64,000 nucleotides of DNA from Candidatus Nitrosotenuis aquarius. Its GTDB lineage: Archaea > Thermoproteota > Nitrososphaeria > Nitrososphaerales > Nitrosopumilaceae. Shown here in pieces: positions 52,828 to 61,051 of the stretch (position 1 is the stretch's first letter; every line of letters begins with the position of its first letter). Where the stretch lies: assembly GCF_002787055.1 (NCBI RefSeq), contig NZ_CP024808.1, forward strand, positions 310,001 to 374,000, written 5' to 3'. A model generated the notes under the pieces. That model made no database searches. It was not told where the DNA came from and saw nothing but the letters and a program-made list of their open reading frames with translations. The position numbers were made by a program, and so were the translations under genes.

Positions 52828-53040
52828 ATGGGAATTGTATCCAAAGGCGCAAAGTGCAATGTTGATGGATGCTCCAACGATGGGGCTCGCTCTTTGAACT
52901 CATCCAAGGTGGAAAACGCTGGACTGCGACTCAACACGTCTGCAAAAAAGGCAATCCTGTGCAAGGAGCACTATAAGGAATGGAAAAAAGAAACCAAAGA
53001 CGACCGCGACCTGGAGCGAGCTAGATTCGATAGATTCTAG
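52828..53040 (+). CDS. small zinc-binding hypothetical protein, 70 aa
   Basis: Basic, soluble protein of 70 residues. Four probable zinc ligands: Cys10 and Cys15 in CNVDGC, then Cys45 and His48 in LCKEHYKEWKKE. The N-terminal half resembles a treble-clef or short ribbon; the tail is highly charged. It has its own strong TATA box and faces away from the four-CBS gene. Probably nucleic-acid or protein binding; no family name is recognised. Confidence 0.8.
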   Translation: MGIVSKGAKCNVDGCSNDGARSLNSSKVENAGLRLNTSAKKAILCKEHYKEWKKETKDDRDLERARFDRF

Positions 53041-53144
53041 TATTTTTAATTTTGAACTGTTTTTTGTTTATTCTGTCTTTGTGATGTGCAACTGGATTCT
53101 GATTTCAATAATGTTATAATGATTATTGTGATGTGTATGATACA

Positions 53145-53477
53145 ATGAAAATCATCGACATGACAAATCCAGACAGAATAAACCGAGATCCCGATGACGT
53201 AATTGTGCTAGTCGAGTCGGGAAATTTCAAAGAACAAGGATTTGTGATAAAAAAAATCACACTGCGCCTATTTGTCGAAAAAAACGACACAAAACTAGGC
53301 AACTATTCCTTGATTACCTCTCTTGTGGAAACGGATCAAGGGGATGTGGAGATGATCTACGATGAGGGGTATAGGGGAGAAAACGCACTGAACCGTGCTG
53401 CAAGTTTTTTGATGAATAATCTTGGATTATCCAGCATAATACTTCGCTCTGTGATTGCGTTGCAATCCAAAAGCTAG
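53145..53477 (+). CDS. hypothetical protein, 110 aa
   Basis: Soluble protein with alternating strands and helices and many acidic residues (DRINRDPDDVIVLVESGNF). No membrane segment or metal site. I recognise no family. The ATG at 53145 is preferred over the GTG at 53133 because an AT-rich box (ATGTTATAATG, 53111-53121) lies about 28 bases upstream. It is followed by a universal stress protein gene 58 bases later on the same strand. Confidence 0.7.
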   Translation: MKIIDMTNPDRINRDPDDVIVLVESGNFKEQGFVIKKITLRLFVEKNDTKLGNYSLITSLVETDQGDVEMIYDEGYRGENALNRAASFLMNNLGLSSIILRSVIALQSKS

Positions 53478-53535
53478 ATGTTCATCTCTGATAATTGTCG
53501 ATTTTATTATTAATCAATAAATTATAGTACAATAA

Positions 53536-53961
53536 ATGGCAGACAAAATACAAAAAATTCTGGTGCCGCTGGATGGCTCTGATAACTCGCTTCGCGGCCT
53601 CAGACACGCAATCACTGTTGCGCAACCGACGGGTGCTACAATAACCGGGCTGTATGTTGTGAACATACATCCAAAAGAGGTAATACGATTCAATCCGCAG
53701 CAGAGAAAAAAGGAAATCTCTTTTGCGGAACGAGTGATTGCAGAGGCAACAAACCTGGCGGCAAGGTCTGGCGTGAATTTCAAGCCAAAGACAGACTCGG
53801 GCAATCCTGCGGAAAAGATAACAAAGATGGCAAACGACGGCGACTATGATCTTGTAGTGATTGGCTCGCGCGGCAGAGGGGCAAGAAAAGAGATGTTCCT
53901 TGGAAGCGTTTCCAATCATGTCTTGCACAAAGCAGATGCACCAGTAATGATAGTCAAATAG
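53536..53961 (+). CDS. universal stress protein (UspA family)
   Basis: Cytosolic nucleotide-binding protein of 141 residues. The N-terminal strand ILVPLDGSDNS and the ATP-binding loop GSRGRGARKEMFLGSVS (G-x2-G-x9-G-S pattern) near residues 115-131 are standard. It is an ATP-binding type. UspA proteins respond to stress or growth arrest. It is probably transcribed on its own; a box ATTATAGTA (53523-53531) lies close upstream. Confidence 0.95.
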   Translation: MADKIQKILVPLDGSDNSLRGLRHAITVAQPTGATITGLYVVNIHPKEVIRFNPQQRKKEISFAERVIAEATNLAARSGVNFKPKTDSGNPAEKITKMANDGDYDLVVIGSRGRGARKEMFLGSVSNHVLHKADAPVMIVK

Positions 53962-54021
53962 ATCGCGACACTTTCTTTTTTGTCGTAACACTTAATTCAA
54001 TAACGCAGAGTTCTTCACATT

Positions 54022-55902
54022 ATGCGAATACTACAGCTACACTGCGACAGTATAGAGTACAATCCTACTAAAAAAGAGATAAAATCGGCAGAAGAAATCA
54101 CACCAGAACCAAAAAGACTAGAAGAGGTAGTTGTGGTATTTGTAGCAATAGAAAACGGCGATGATTCCGAAATTGCGCAAAAGGCAATATCTGAAATAAA
54201 AACCAGCATGGGCAAAGTTGGCTGCAAAAAGTTACTGCTATACCCATATGCACATTTATCGTCAAATTTGGCAGCACCAAGTACTGCACTATCATTACTA
54301 AAGGAAATGGAGTCTCTTGCATCTGATCTAGAAGTGTCGCACGCCCCGTTTGGCTGGACAAAATCATACAATGTCAAGGTAAAGGGACACCCACTGGCAG
54401 AGAGCTCCAAGGTGTTTTCCAAGGATGTTGCACCTCATGATCACGGACATGTACACGATGATGAGGGCCAGGCATCCGAGGCTCTAAAGTCAGAATCTAA
54501 AATCAAATCATTTTGGTATATTTTATCACCAGACGGTACCATGACAGAGGTTGACAAGTTTAACTTTGCAAAACATGAAAAACTCGAAATCTTGGCAAAA
54601 TACGAGGCTGCCAAGAAAAGGGCAGTAGACGAGCCACCACCACACGTCAAGCTTATGAAGAAAATGGCAATAGCTGACTACGAGCCGGCGTCCGACTCGG
54701 GCAACATGAGGTTTTATCCAAACGGCCGACTAATCAAGTCCTTACTGGAGCGATTCGTCACAGACCAGGTAAAGGAATATGGCGGCCTCGAAGTAGAGAC
54801 GCCAATCATGTATGATTCACACCACCCAAGCATGGAGAGCTACTTTAACCGCTTCCCGGCACGACAATACAATATCAACACGGAAGGCAAGCAACTCTTT
54901 TTGAGATTTGCAGCATGCTTTGGCCAGTTCCTAATGGCAAACGACTTTCAAATATCATACAAGAACATGCCGATGAAGCTGTACGAGCTTACCCGGTATA
55001 GCTTCAGAAGGGAGCAATCAGGGGAGCTGGTTGGACTGCGAAGACTGCGAGCATTTACTATGCCTGACTGCCATGCATTCTGTACCGACATTCCTCAGGC
55101 AATAGAGGAATTCCGAAAGCGATTTGACCTGTCTCGAAATGTCCTCAAAGAAGTAGGAATCGACGACTCTGATTATGAGATGGCAATCAGGTTCACGGAG
55201 GAATTTTACAATGAGAACAAGGCCTACATTGAGGAGCTGGTCAGAAAGATGGGAAAACCAGTGCTGGTAGAGATGTGGAAGGAGCGATTTTTCTATTTTG
55301 TGCTAAAATGGGAATTCAACTATGTGGATAATTTGGGAAAGGCTTCTGCATTGTCCACTGACCAGATAGATGTGGAAAACGGCGCTCGCTATGGAATTCG
55401 ATACTTTGATGAATCCAACACTCCACACCATCCCATAATACTGCACAACTCGCCAAGCGGCGCAATAGAGCGAGTAATCTATGCGTTATTGGAAAAAGCC
55501 GCACTGGACCAAAAGGAGGGAAGAAAGGCGCAATTTCCACTGTGGCTTGCCCCAACACAGGTCAGAATAATACCACTCAAGGATGAATTTGTCAAATATT
55601 GCGACGACCTAGCAGACAGGCTCAGCTCATCAGATATTCGCGTCGACATTGATGACCGAAATGAGACACTTGGCAAGAGAATTCGCGAATCCGAAACAGA
55701 ATGGATCCAGTACACATTGGTAATAGGAGAAAAAGAAATCGGCAAGGCAAATCTGTCCATACGTGACAGAAAGACAGGAAATGTCAGGGAATTATCATTT
55801 GAGGAGTTTGTCTCTGAGATAAAAGATCAAACCAAAGGCAAGCCCTTTACAAAACTAAACCTGCCAAGGTACTTATCGAAAAGACCGCAGATAATGGTCT
55901 GA
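54022..55902 (+). CDS. thrS: threonyl-tRNA synthetase (archaeal type)
   Basis: Class II synthetase of 626 residues. The first about 140 residues are the archaeal N-terminal editing domain related to D-Tyr-tRNA deacylase (MRILQLHCDSIEY). The catalytic core starts near residue 230 (MRFYPNGRLIKSLLERF). Motif 2 is in YSFRREQSGEL with the zinc/threonine site nearby, and the anticodon-binding domain ends the protein. The acidic His-rich stretch DHGHVHDDEG near 140 is a linker oddity. Charges tRNA-Thr and removes mischarged serine. Confidence 0.96.
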   Translation: MRILQLHCDSIEYNPTKKEIKSAEEITPEPKRLEEVVVVFVAIENGDDSEIAQKAISEIKTSMGKVGCKKLLLYPYAHLSSNLAAPSTALSLLKEMESLASDLEVSHAPFGWTKSYNVKVKGHPLAESSKVFSKDVAPHDHGHVHDDEGQASEALKSESKIKSFWYILSPDGTMTEVDKFNFAKHEKLEILAKYEAAKKRAVDEPPPHVKLMKKMAIADYEPASDSGNMRFYPNGRLIKSLLERFVTDQVKEYGGLEVETPIMYDSHHPSMESYFNRFPARQYNINTEGKQLFLRFAACFGQFLMANDFQISYKNMPMKLYELTRYSFRREQSGELVGLRRLRAFTMPDCHAFCTDIPQAIEEFRKRFDLSRNVLKEVGIDDSDYEMAIRFTEEFYNENKAYIEELVRKMGKPVLVEMWKERFFYFVLKWEFNYVDNLGKASALSTDQIDVENGARYGIRYFDESNTPHHPIILHNSPSGAIERVIYALLEKAALDQKEGRKAQFPLWLAPTQVRIIPLKDEFVKYCDDLADRLSSSDIRVDIDDRNETLGKRIRESETEWIQYTLVIGEKEIGKANLSIRDRKTGNVRELSFEEFVSEIKDQTKGKPFTKLNLPRYLSKRPQIMV

Positions 55903-55963
55903 TTCGTGTCTGTTTGGATCGAACACAGGTTACTAAATTAACGCTAGATGTGAATTTCATAAT

Positions 55964-56353
55964 GTGAACATCTTGGTTGCCGAAGACAGTGTTGCGTACG
56001 GAGTATTGTACCAAGAGATATTCCAGTCCAAGGGACATACAGTCCGGCTCACATTTGATGGGCAAGAATGCCTATCGGAATATTGCGCAAGACCCACATC
56101 ATATGACATGGTTATTCTGGACTATAGCATGCCAAAGATGAACGGATTGGAGGCTGCCAAAGAAATCTTTGCCAAAAACAAAAACCAAAACATTTGTTTT
56201 ATTAGCAGCTTCGGCGATGAGCTGGAATCAAAGCTTGCCGATCTTGAATGGGGCAACAGAGTCCACTTTGTCGAAAAGCCATTCAGCTCTGCCAGTCTGG
56301 TAAAAAAAGTAGAAAGACAATTCAAAGAGTCCGGCCACAAGGTCATAGCATAG
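55964..56353 (+). CDS. stand-alone CheY-like receiver
   Basis: Single receiver domain of 129 residues from a GTG start. The acidic pair is E7-D8, the phospho-acceptor Asp in MVILDYSMPKMNG at about 53, the switch residue in CFISSFG (Ser) and the Lys in FVEKPFSS. It resembles the receiver at 20540 in its first 35 residues (NILVAED and GHTV), so the two are probably paralogues. No kinase or output gene is nearby. It lies 61 bases after thrS and 30 before speB. Confidence 0.93.
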   Translation: MNILVAEDSVAYGVLYQEIFQSKGHTVRLTFDGQECLSEYCARPTSYDMVILDYSMPKMNGLEAAKEIFAKNKNQNICFISSFGDELESKLADLEWGNRVHFVEKPFSSASLVKKVERQFKESGHKVIA

Positions 56354-56383
56354 TATATTTTCTAGTGATTTTCTGAAAATACA

Positions 56384-57250
56384 ATGAGCTATCTGGACTT
56401 GTATCTTAACAAGGACCCGCTGATTATCAGTCCAGGCGATGCTAAAACTCCGGTTGCCACTGTTTATGGAATTCCTTTTGATTCAACGCATTCTTACAAG
56501 CCGGGGTGCAGGTTTGGCCCTGACGCAATCCGCAAGGCCTTTAACAATATAGAGATTTTCCACCCAGACTTGGGAGTTGACCTGGAAGGCGTGGCAATAG
56601 AAGACTTGGGAAACGCAATGCACACTGCAAATGTAGAAGAAATGCTGGATATGGTTGGCAAACTCACCGCAGAGCTTACAAAAAAAGATAGGTTGCTGAT
56701 TATTCTGGGAGGCGAGCACTCGCTGACCTATGGCACATACATGAATGTTCCAAAGGAAACTGGCTATATCGTATTTGATGCGCACTATGACCTGCGAGAC
56801 GGATATGCGGGAGAGGAATATTCCCATGCATCATACCTGAGAAGAGTGGTGGAGAAAAAAGGCGCAGACAAGATAATCCATGTTGGTGCGCGCTCTTTTG
56901 TAAAAGAAGAGCTTGCATTTCTAAAAGAAAACAAGATTCGCACCATTACTGACAGAGATATTCGAGAGGGTAAAGGCCCAAAGATGGTCAAGGACGCACT
57001 CTCTACATTTGACAAGACCTATGTCAGTGTGGATTTGGACGTGTTGGATCCTGCGTTTGCCCCCGGCGTTGGCAACCCAGAGGCAGTAGGAATTACATCA
57101 CGCGAACTATTTGACATGATATATTCAATGCAGGATCGAAAAATCTCCGTTCTGGACGTGGTGGAACTAAATCCGACATATGACAATGGCGCTACGGCAT
57201 CGCTTGCAGCCAAGCTGTTATCTACCATGGTTGCCATGAATTTTAAATAG
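56384..57250 (+). CDS. speB: agmatinase/arginase-family ureohydrolase
   Basis: Binuclear manganese hydrolase of 288 residues, probably splitting agmatine into putrescine and urea. Metal ligands: His in GGEHSLTYG, the Asp/His/Asp set in FDAHYDLRD, and the Asp pair in SVDLDVLDPAFAPGVG. Substrate could also be arginine or guanidinobutyrate; the family is not decided by these motifs. Urea formed here could feed ammonia supply in an ammonia oxidiser. It is followed 22 bases later by a CDP-alcohol transferase. Confidence 0.92.
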   Translation: MSYLDLYLNKDPLIISPGDAKTPVATVYGIPFDSTHSYKPGCRFGPDAIRKAFNNIEIFHPDLGVDLEGVAIEDLGNAMHTANVEEMLDMVGKLTAELTKKDRLLIILGGEHSLTYGTYMNVPKETGYIVFDAHYDLRDGYAGEEYSHASYLRRVVEKKGADKIIHVGARSFVKEELAFLKENKIRTITDRDIREGKGPKMVKDALSTFDKTYVSVDLDVLDPAFAPGVGNPEAVGITSRELFDMIYSMQDRKISVLDVVELNPTYDNGATASLAAKLLSTMVAMNFK

Positions 57251-57272
57251 AATCGGAAATCATTCCACGACA

Positions 57273-57866
57273 TTGCTTAATAATTTTAGGGAATCGCTAA
57301 AGCCGGCACTGGAAAAGCTTGGCGCAAAGTTTGGCGCAATCGGCCTCTCTCCTGACTTTTGGACAGGCGTGGGTCTTGCATTTGCTTTCTTGTCTGCCAC
57401 AGCATATGGCCTAAACCAGTACATTTCTCCGTATTTTTCTGCTGCAATAATCGGCGGCGTACTGCTTTTGGTTTCTGGGTTTTTTGACATGGTTGACGGC
57501 CAAGTTGCTCGATACACAAAAAAGGTCACAAAAAGGGGCGGGTTCCTAGATTCCGTATTTGATAAAATTGCCGAGGTTGCAATCTTTGCGGGGTTATTGG
57601 TGGGCGGATTTGCAGAGCCAATCTGGGTCTTGCTTGCTATCACACTATCGTTATTGGTAAGCTATGCAAGGTCTCGCGCAGAATCCCTTGGAATCAAACT
57701 GCAGGGAATTGGGATTGGCGAGCGCGCAGAAAGACTGCTAGTAATTGCCATAATTGGCATGATTCCGGGATTGATGCCGTATGCCATAGGCATTGTAATT
57801 GTAATTGCAGGAATAACGTTCATTCAGAGAATTATCGTAACGTCCAAAAACATTAAAGAAGACTAG
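57273..57866 (+). CDS. CDP-alcohol phosphotransferase (archaetidylinositol-phosphate synthase type)
   Basis: Integral membrane enzyme of 197 residues for archaeal phospholipid heads. The family motif D-x2-DG-x2-AR-x8-G-x3-D-x3-D is visible from DMVDGQVAR to GGFLDSVFDK (about residues 69-96). About five to six hydrophobic helices surround it. It transfers a phospho-alcohol (probably inositol phosphate) to CDP-archaeol. TTG start. The end overlaps the S26e stop on the other strand by four bases. Confidence 0.9.
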   Translation: MLNNFRESLKPALEKLGAKFGAIGLSPDFWTGVGLAFAFLSATAYGLNQYISPYFSAAIIGGVLLLVSGFFDMVDGQVARYTKKVTKRGGFLDSVFDKIAEVAIFAGLLVGGFAEPIWVLLAITLSLLVSYARSRAESLGIKLQGIGIGERAERLLVIAIIGMIPGLMPYAIGIVIVIAGITFIQRIIVTSKNIKED

Positions 57867-58150
57867 TACAGCTTGCCTGTCTGTCTTCTGGAATCAGCAG
57901 ATCTGATCTTTAGTATGCCAAAGTGAATTGCACATGACACGCAGTACCATTTGAGAACCTTTGGCGATGCAATGTATGCCCCCTGTGCCCGCAGTTCTTT
58001 TGCAAGCGATGCCTCCACCAGGTTTAGCCTGGATGTGACTTTTTTTGCCTTGTCTTTAGGAACTGTAGCGCCACAATTTGTGCACTGGATACGGTCAGAA
58101 GAGCCCTTTCCACCCTTTCGTCGTCCCCTACTTGCACGCTTTAATGGCAT
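57863..58150 (-). CDS. rps26e: 30S ribosomal protein S26e
   Basis: Small-subunit ribosomal protein with an archaeal/eukaryotic distribution, 95 residues. The lysine/arginine-rich start is followed by a zinc ribbon: CTNCG near 23-27 and CVSC near 71-74, then HFGILKIRS. In eukaryotes S26e sits near the mRNA exit channel. It is found in thaumarchaea and most crenarchaea, but not in most euryarchaea. A TATA box lies 26 bases upstream of the ATG. Confidence 0.95.
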   Translation of the reverse strand: MPLKRASRGRRKGGKGSSDRIQCTNCGATVPKDKAKKVTSRLNLVEASLAKELRAQGAYIASPKVLKWYCVSCAIHFGILKIRSADSRRQTGKLY

Positions 58151-58170
58151 GGCTTTCCCTTCCGAGTGCC

Positions 58171-58180
58171 TCTTTATAAT
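58171..58180 (-). promoter_or_regulatory. TATA box of the S26e gene
   Basis: ATTATAAAGA on the minus strand, centred 26 bases before the ATG at 58150. Its spacing matches the other ribosomal TATA box at 51057. Confidence 0.65.
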
Positions 58181-58190
58181 CTTGATGTGA

Positions 58191-59939
58191 TTACTGTGAT
58201 ACTAGATACACCGCAAACTTGTTTTCTGCATCTATTGTGTAATTTGCGATTTTCTCAAACTTGTATCCTTTGATGTCTTTGACTTTTTGGTACAGTGATT
58301 CACCGATTACAAGCGTGTTTGGTTTTGCAAGCGAGTTTATCTTCGAGCAGGTGTTTACCGTAGAGCCAAAAATGTCATCGATTGCAGACGTTGCGACTAT
58401 TGCCACCCTGACTGGGCCAAACATTGCAGATATCCTATAGCTTACCTCAGGCAGGTTTTCTGCTCCTAGTGCCCGGTTGATTGTGGTTCTAGCCTCGATT
58501 AGTTTCATGCAGCAATGTAGCATTTCCTCAAATGGGGTCTGCTCTTCAGAGTCTGTCTTTGGGAAATAATACAGTAATGCGTCGCCAATGTTTTTGACTA
58601 CGACTCCGTGGTTTTGCGTAATTGCAGTTGCTGCCGAGTTCAAAAATATGGAATAAAACTTGCTAGTCTCCATGTCTGATAGTTTTGATGTGAGTTTTGT
58701 AGAGCCGACAATGTCTACAAAGCAGACGCAATAATTGGAGCTGTACTGGGAAAACTGTAGCAGTATGTCTTTTTGCTGCTTGATTATGTCCTCTCGCTCT
58801 TTGATTTTGAGAAGAGAATCCTGAATCTGCTCTGCCATCTGGTCAAATGAGCGCGAAAGCTGGCCTATCTCGTCGTCGGTCTTGATGTTAGTCCTGACGT
58901 TAAAGTCTCCGTTTGCTACTTGGTTTGCGGCATTTTTGAGCTTAATTATTGGCTTTGATATCAGCTTTGATAGAAAATACGCGGCAACTCCTACTACAAC
59001 AGTAATGATTGCGCCAAGGACAATTATTTTGTCTCGAAGGTCTGCTACTGGCTCAAAGACTTCGACTTCGTCAATTTCTACTATCATGCTCATCCCAAGG
59101 CTCTTCATGCAGTTTGATGCGCCAAGGACTGGCATCCCACGATAGTCGTTGTGTATGCCAAAGTAGATCTGGCCGTCCGCTAGGCAGTGCTTGAGTGGCT
59201 CGGTGTCTACTTTTTGCACAAACGGCGCATTTGGAATAAACCTGGACTCTGATATCATGTATCCATACTGGCTTACAAGATAGGCCTCACCTGTCTGGCC
59301 TAGGCCCTTTCTGTTTAGTAGTACACTGTCGATTTGGTTTGTGTTTGCTGTGATTATTGCAACGCCTGAAGGGGATTGGTCTTTTGGTTTTTCAAATATG
59401 GGTGCGGCAGTTACAATTTTTCGCTTGCCGTCGGCACCAAGAATTATCTGCGTAAATGGCTCTTTTGCCCCGCGAACAAAGATCGGATCGGACAGATAGT
59501 CTTTTTTGTTTTTCGTGTTGATGAGTGCAAATAATCGCTCTCCGTCAATTCCTACAATTTCCACGTTTTCTAGGTCGTCTAGGCCTCCAATGCTTGCCTC
59601 AAATGCCTGAACCTCGATTAAAAAGTCCATTCGTTTTTGCGCAATTGTCCCTGCAAGAATCTGCGCGTCTTCGATTTGGTTTAGCTCCGAGACTAGCAGC
59701 TTTATCATGGGGTTTGTGGTAATTACTTGCATTTCCTGGATTTTGGATTTCATGGTGCCTTCTATGGCGCTGCCTCGAATTGCGGCCTCGCCTATTAGCT
59801 GGTTTGTTGCCCGCTCGCCCAAAATTATGGTAGCATAATGAAATGAAAAGAAAATAGTCACGCCTATCCCAATCAATGAAACTGCCATGACCAAGGAGAC
59901 CAGCTTTTTGTCCAGGGTCACCGGAATTGGCTTTCTCAC
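58191..59939 (-). CDS. Cache-HAMP-class III nucleotide cyclase
   Basis: Membrane sensor enzyme of 582 residues. A first hydrophobic helix (about residues 14-36) is followed by an extracellular Cache-like sensor of about 265 residues. A second helix (IIVLGAIITVVVGVAAYFL, about 305-325), a HAMP domain (SKPIIKLKNAANQVANGDFNV) and a cytosolic class III cyclase domain (about 405-582) follow. Metal-binding Asp are in CVCFVDIVGSTKL and IGDALLYYF. It likely makes cAMP or a related signal in response to an external ligand. No receiver or effector gene is adjacent. Confidence 0.92.
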   Translation of the reverse strand: MRKPIPVTLDKKLVSLVMAVSLIGIGVTIFFSFHYATIILGERATNQLIGEAAIRGSAIEGTMKSKIQEMQVITTNPMIKLLVSELNQIEDAQILAGTIAQKRMDFLIEVQAFEASIGGLDDLENVEIVGIDGERLFALINTKNKKDYLSDPIFVRGAKEPFTQIILGADGKRKIVTAAPIFEKPKDQSPSGVAIITANTNQIDSVLLNRKGLGQTGEAYLVSQYGYMISESRFIPNAPFVQKVDTEPLKHCLADGQIYFGIHNDYRGMPVLGASNCMKSLGMSMIVEIDEVEVFEPVADLRDKIIVLGAIITVVVGVAAYFLSKLISKPIIKLKNAANQVANGDFNVRTNIKTDDEIGQLSRSFDQMAEQIQDSLLKIKEREDIIKQQKDILLQFSQYSSNYCVCFVDIVGSTKLTSKLSDMETSKFYSIFLNSAATAITQNHGVVVKNIGDALLYYFPKTDSEEQTPFEEMLHCCMKLIEARTTINRALGAENLPEVSYRISAMFGPVRVAIVATSAIDDIFGSTVNTCSKINSLAKPNTLVIGESLYQKVKDIKGYKFEKIANYTIDAENKFAVYLVSQ

Positions 59940-60022
59940 AGCCTTGGACCTATTCCCTTGGAATATCTCTTTTTCTAAGATTACTAGCTTAGATTTATGC
60001 TAGTTCGGGTATGGTATAGTAG

Positions 60023-60139
60023 ATGCGAGGCCTCTGCCATTTCTGCCTAAGGTCAAACGTGGAAATTGTAATAGAGCGGGGACAGATTATCTGCCCTGAC
60101 TGTCTTCAAAAGCAAAAAACTAAATCCGAACCGAATTGA
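60023..60139 (+). CDS. 38-residue zinc-finger-like protein
   Basis: Very short frame with two zinc-ligand pairs: CHFC at residues 5-8 and CPDC at 24-27, 15 residues apart, with a strand-like middle (NVEIVIERGQII). This is the layout of a single zinc ribbon, similar in size to the protein at 8871. It sits nine bases upstream of the PfkB-type kinase on the same strand, and probably shares its transcript. No function can be assigned. Confidence 0.65.
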   Translation: MRGLCHFCLRSNVEIVIERGQIICPDCLQKQKTKSEPN

Positions 60140-60148
60140 GCTGGTACC

Positions 60149-61018
60149 GTGAAGCTTGGAATTTTTTCCCACTGTACAATAGATGAAATCAACATCGGTG
60201 GAAACCTGTATGAGAGGCCTGGCGGACCTGCATGCTATTGCGGTGTGGCTGCAAAAAACATGGGTTTTGATGTGGAATTGTACACAAAGTTTGGCCCTGA
60301 CTATACCAATGTAGAGTATTTGCAAAAAAACAAGATAAAGTTTGAAAACGCGCAATCGCAAAAAAACACCACGCGATTCAGATTGGACATCTCTGGCGCA
60401 GAAAGAACACTATGGATAAAAAATCTCTGCGACAAAATTGATTACGCCAAAACAAAAGCAGACGGAATTCTGATCAGCCCAGTATTTGATGAAATATCTG
60501 TGGAGGTACTGCAAAAGATAAAATCCGATTCTGGCTTTGTGGCATTGGACCCTCAGGGCTTCTTGCGAAGAAAAGGCCCAGACGGGCTGGTGTCATTTGA
60601 GAGAACAAGCCTTGAGCTTGACGACATAACCGTTCTCAAGTCGGACCCAAACGAGGTGTACCAGCTGACTGGAATAGAGGGAATTGAGGGGGCAAAAACA
60701 CTGCACAAAAAGATAGAGCACTTGCTATACACTAACAAGCGCGAAGTCTCACTGTTTTACAAAAACAGGCAGTACTCCATTACTTTGCCAAACATGGACA
60801 TTTACGACACTGTCGGAGTTGGTGACATTTTTACTGCCACATATTGCTGTGCAATGCTCAAAGAAAAGGACGCATTGTGGGCACTAAGCTTTGCAGGAGG
60901 TGCTGCACAGGCTGCCCTGGAATCAAAAGAGGTGGGCCTAGACAAGATTCCGCAGAGAGGCCAAACTCAGGTCAACGCCTCATACTACTATAATATAATG
61001 AAGTTCAAGGACGTCTAA
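60149..61018 (+). CDS. PfkB/ribokinase-family kinase
   Basis: Sugar or nucleoside kinase of 289 residues from a GTG start. The N-terminal motif GGNLYERPGGPACYCGVAAK binds substrate. The C-terminal signature DTVGVGDIFTA at about 222-232 holds the catalytic Asp and the anion hole. Substrate cannot be read; in archaea the family includes ribokinase-, nucleoside- and sugar-kinase-type enzymes. The start is nine bases after the small zinc protein. NAD kinase follows 33 bases later. Confidence 0.88.
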   Translation: MKLGIFSHCTIDEINIGGNLYERPGGPACYCGVAAKNMGFDVELYTKFGPDYTNVEYLQKNKIKFENAQSQKNTTRFRLDISGAERTLWIKNLCDKIDYAKTKADGILISPVFDEISVEVLQKIKSDSGFVALDPQGFLRRKGPDGLVSFERTSLELDDITVLKSDPNEVYQLTGIEGIEGAKTLHKKIEHLLYTNKREVSLFYKNRQYSITLPNMDIYDTVGVGDIFTATYCCAMLKEKDALWALSFAGGAAQAALESKEVGLDKIPQRGQTQVNASYYYNIMKFKDV

Positions 61019-61051
61019 GCTTTTATTATTACAAGAAAACCTAGCTTTTCT

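Noticed and set aside
53482-53991. A 169-residue minus-strand open frame opposite the universal stress protein gene
   Set aside because: It is the mirror of a clear UspA gene, rich in Cys, Tyr and Phe without any domain, so it is a shadow frame.
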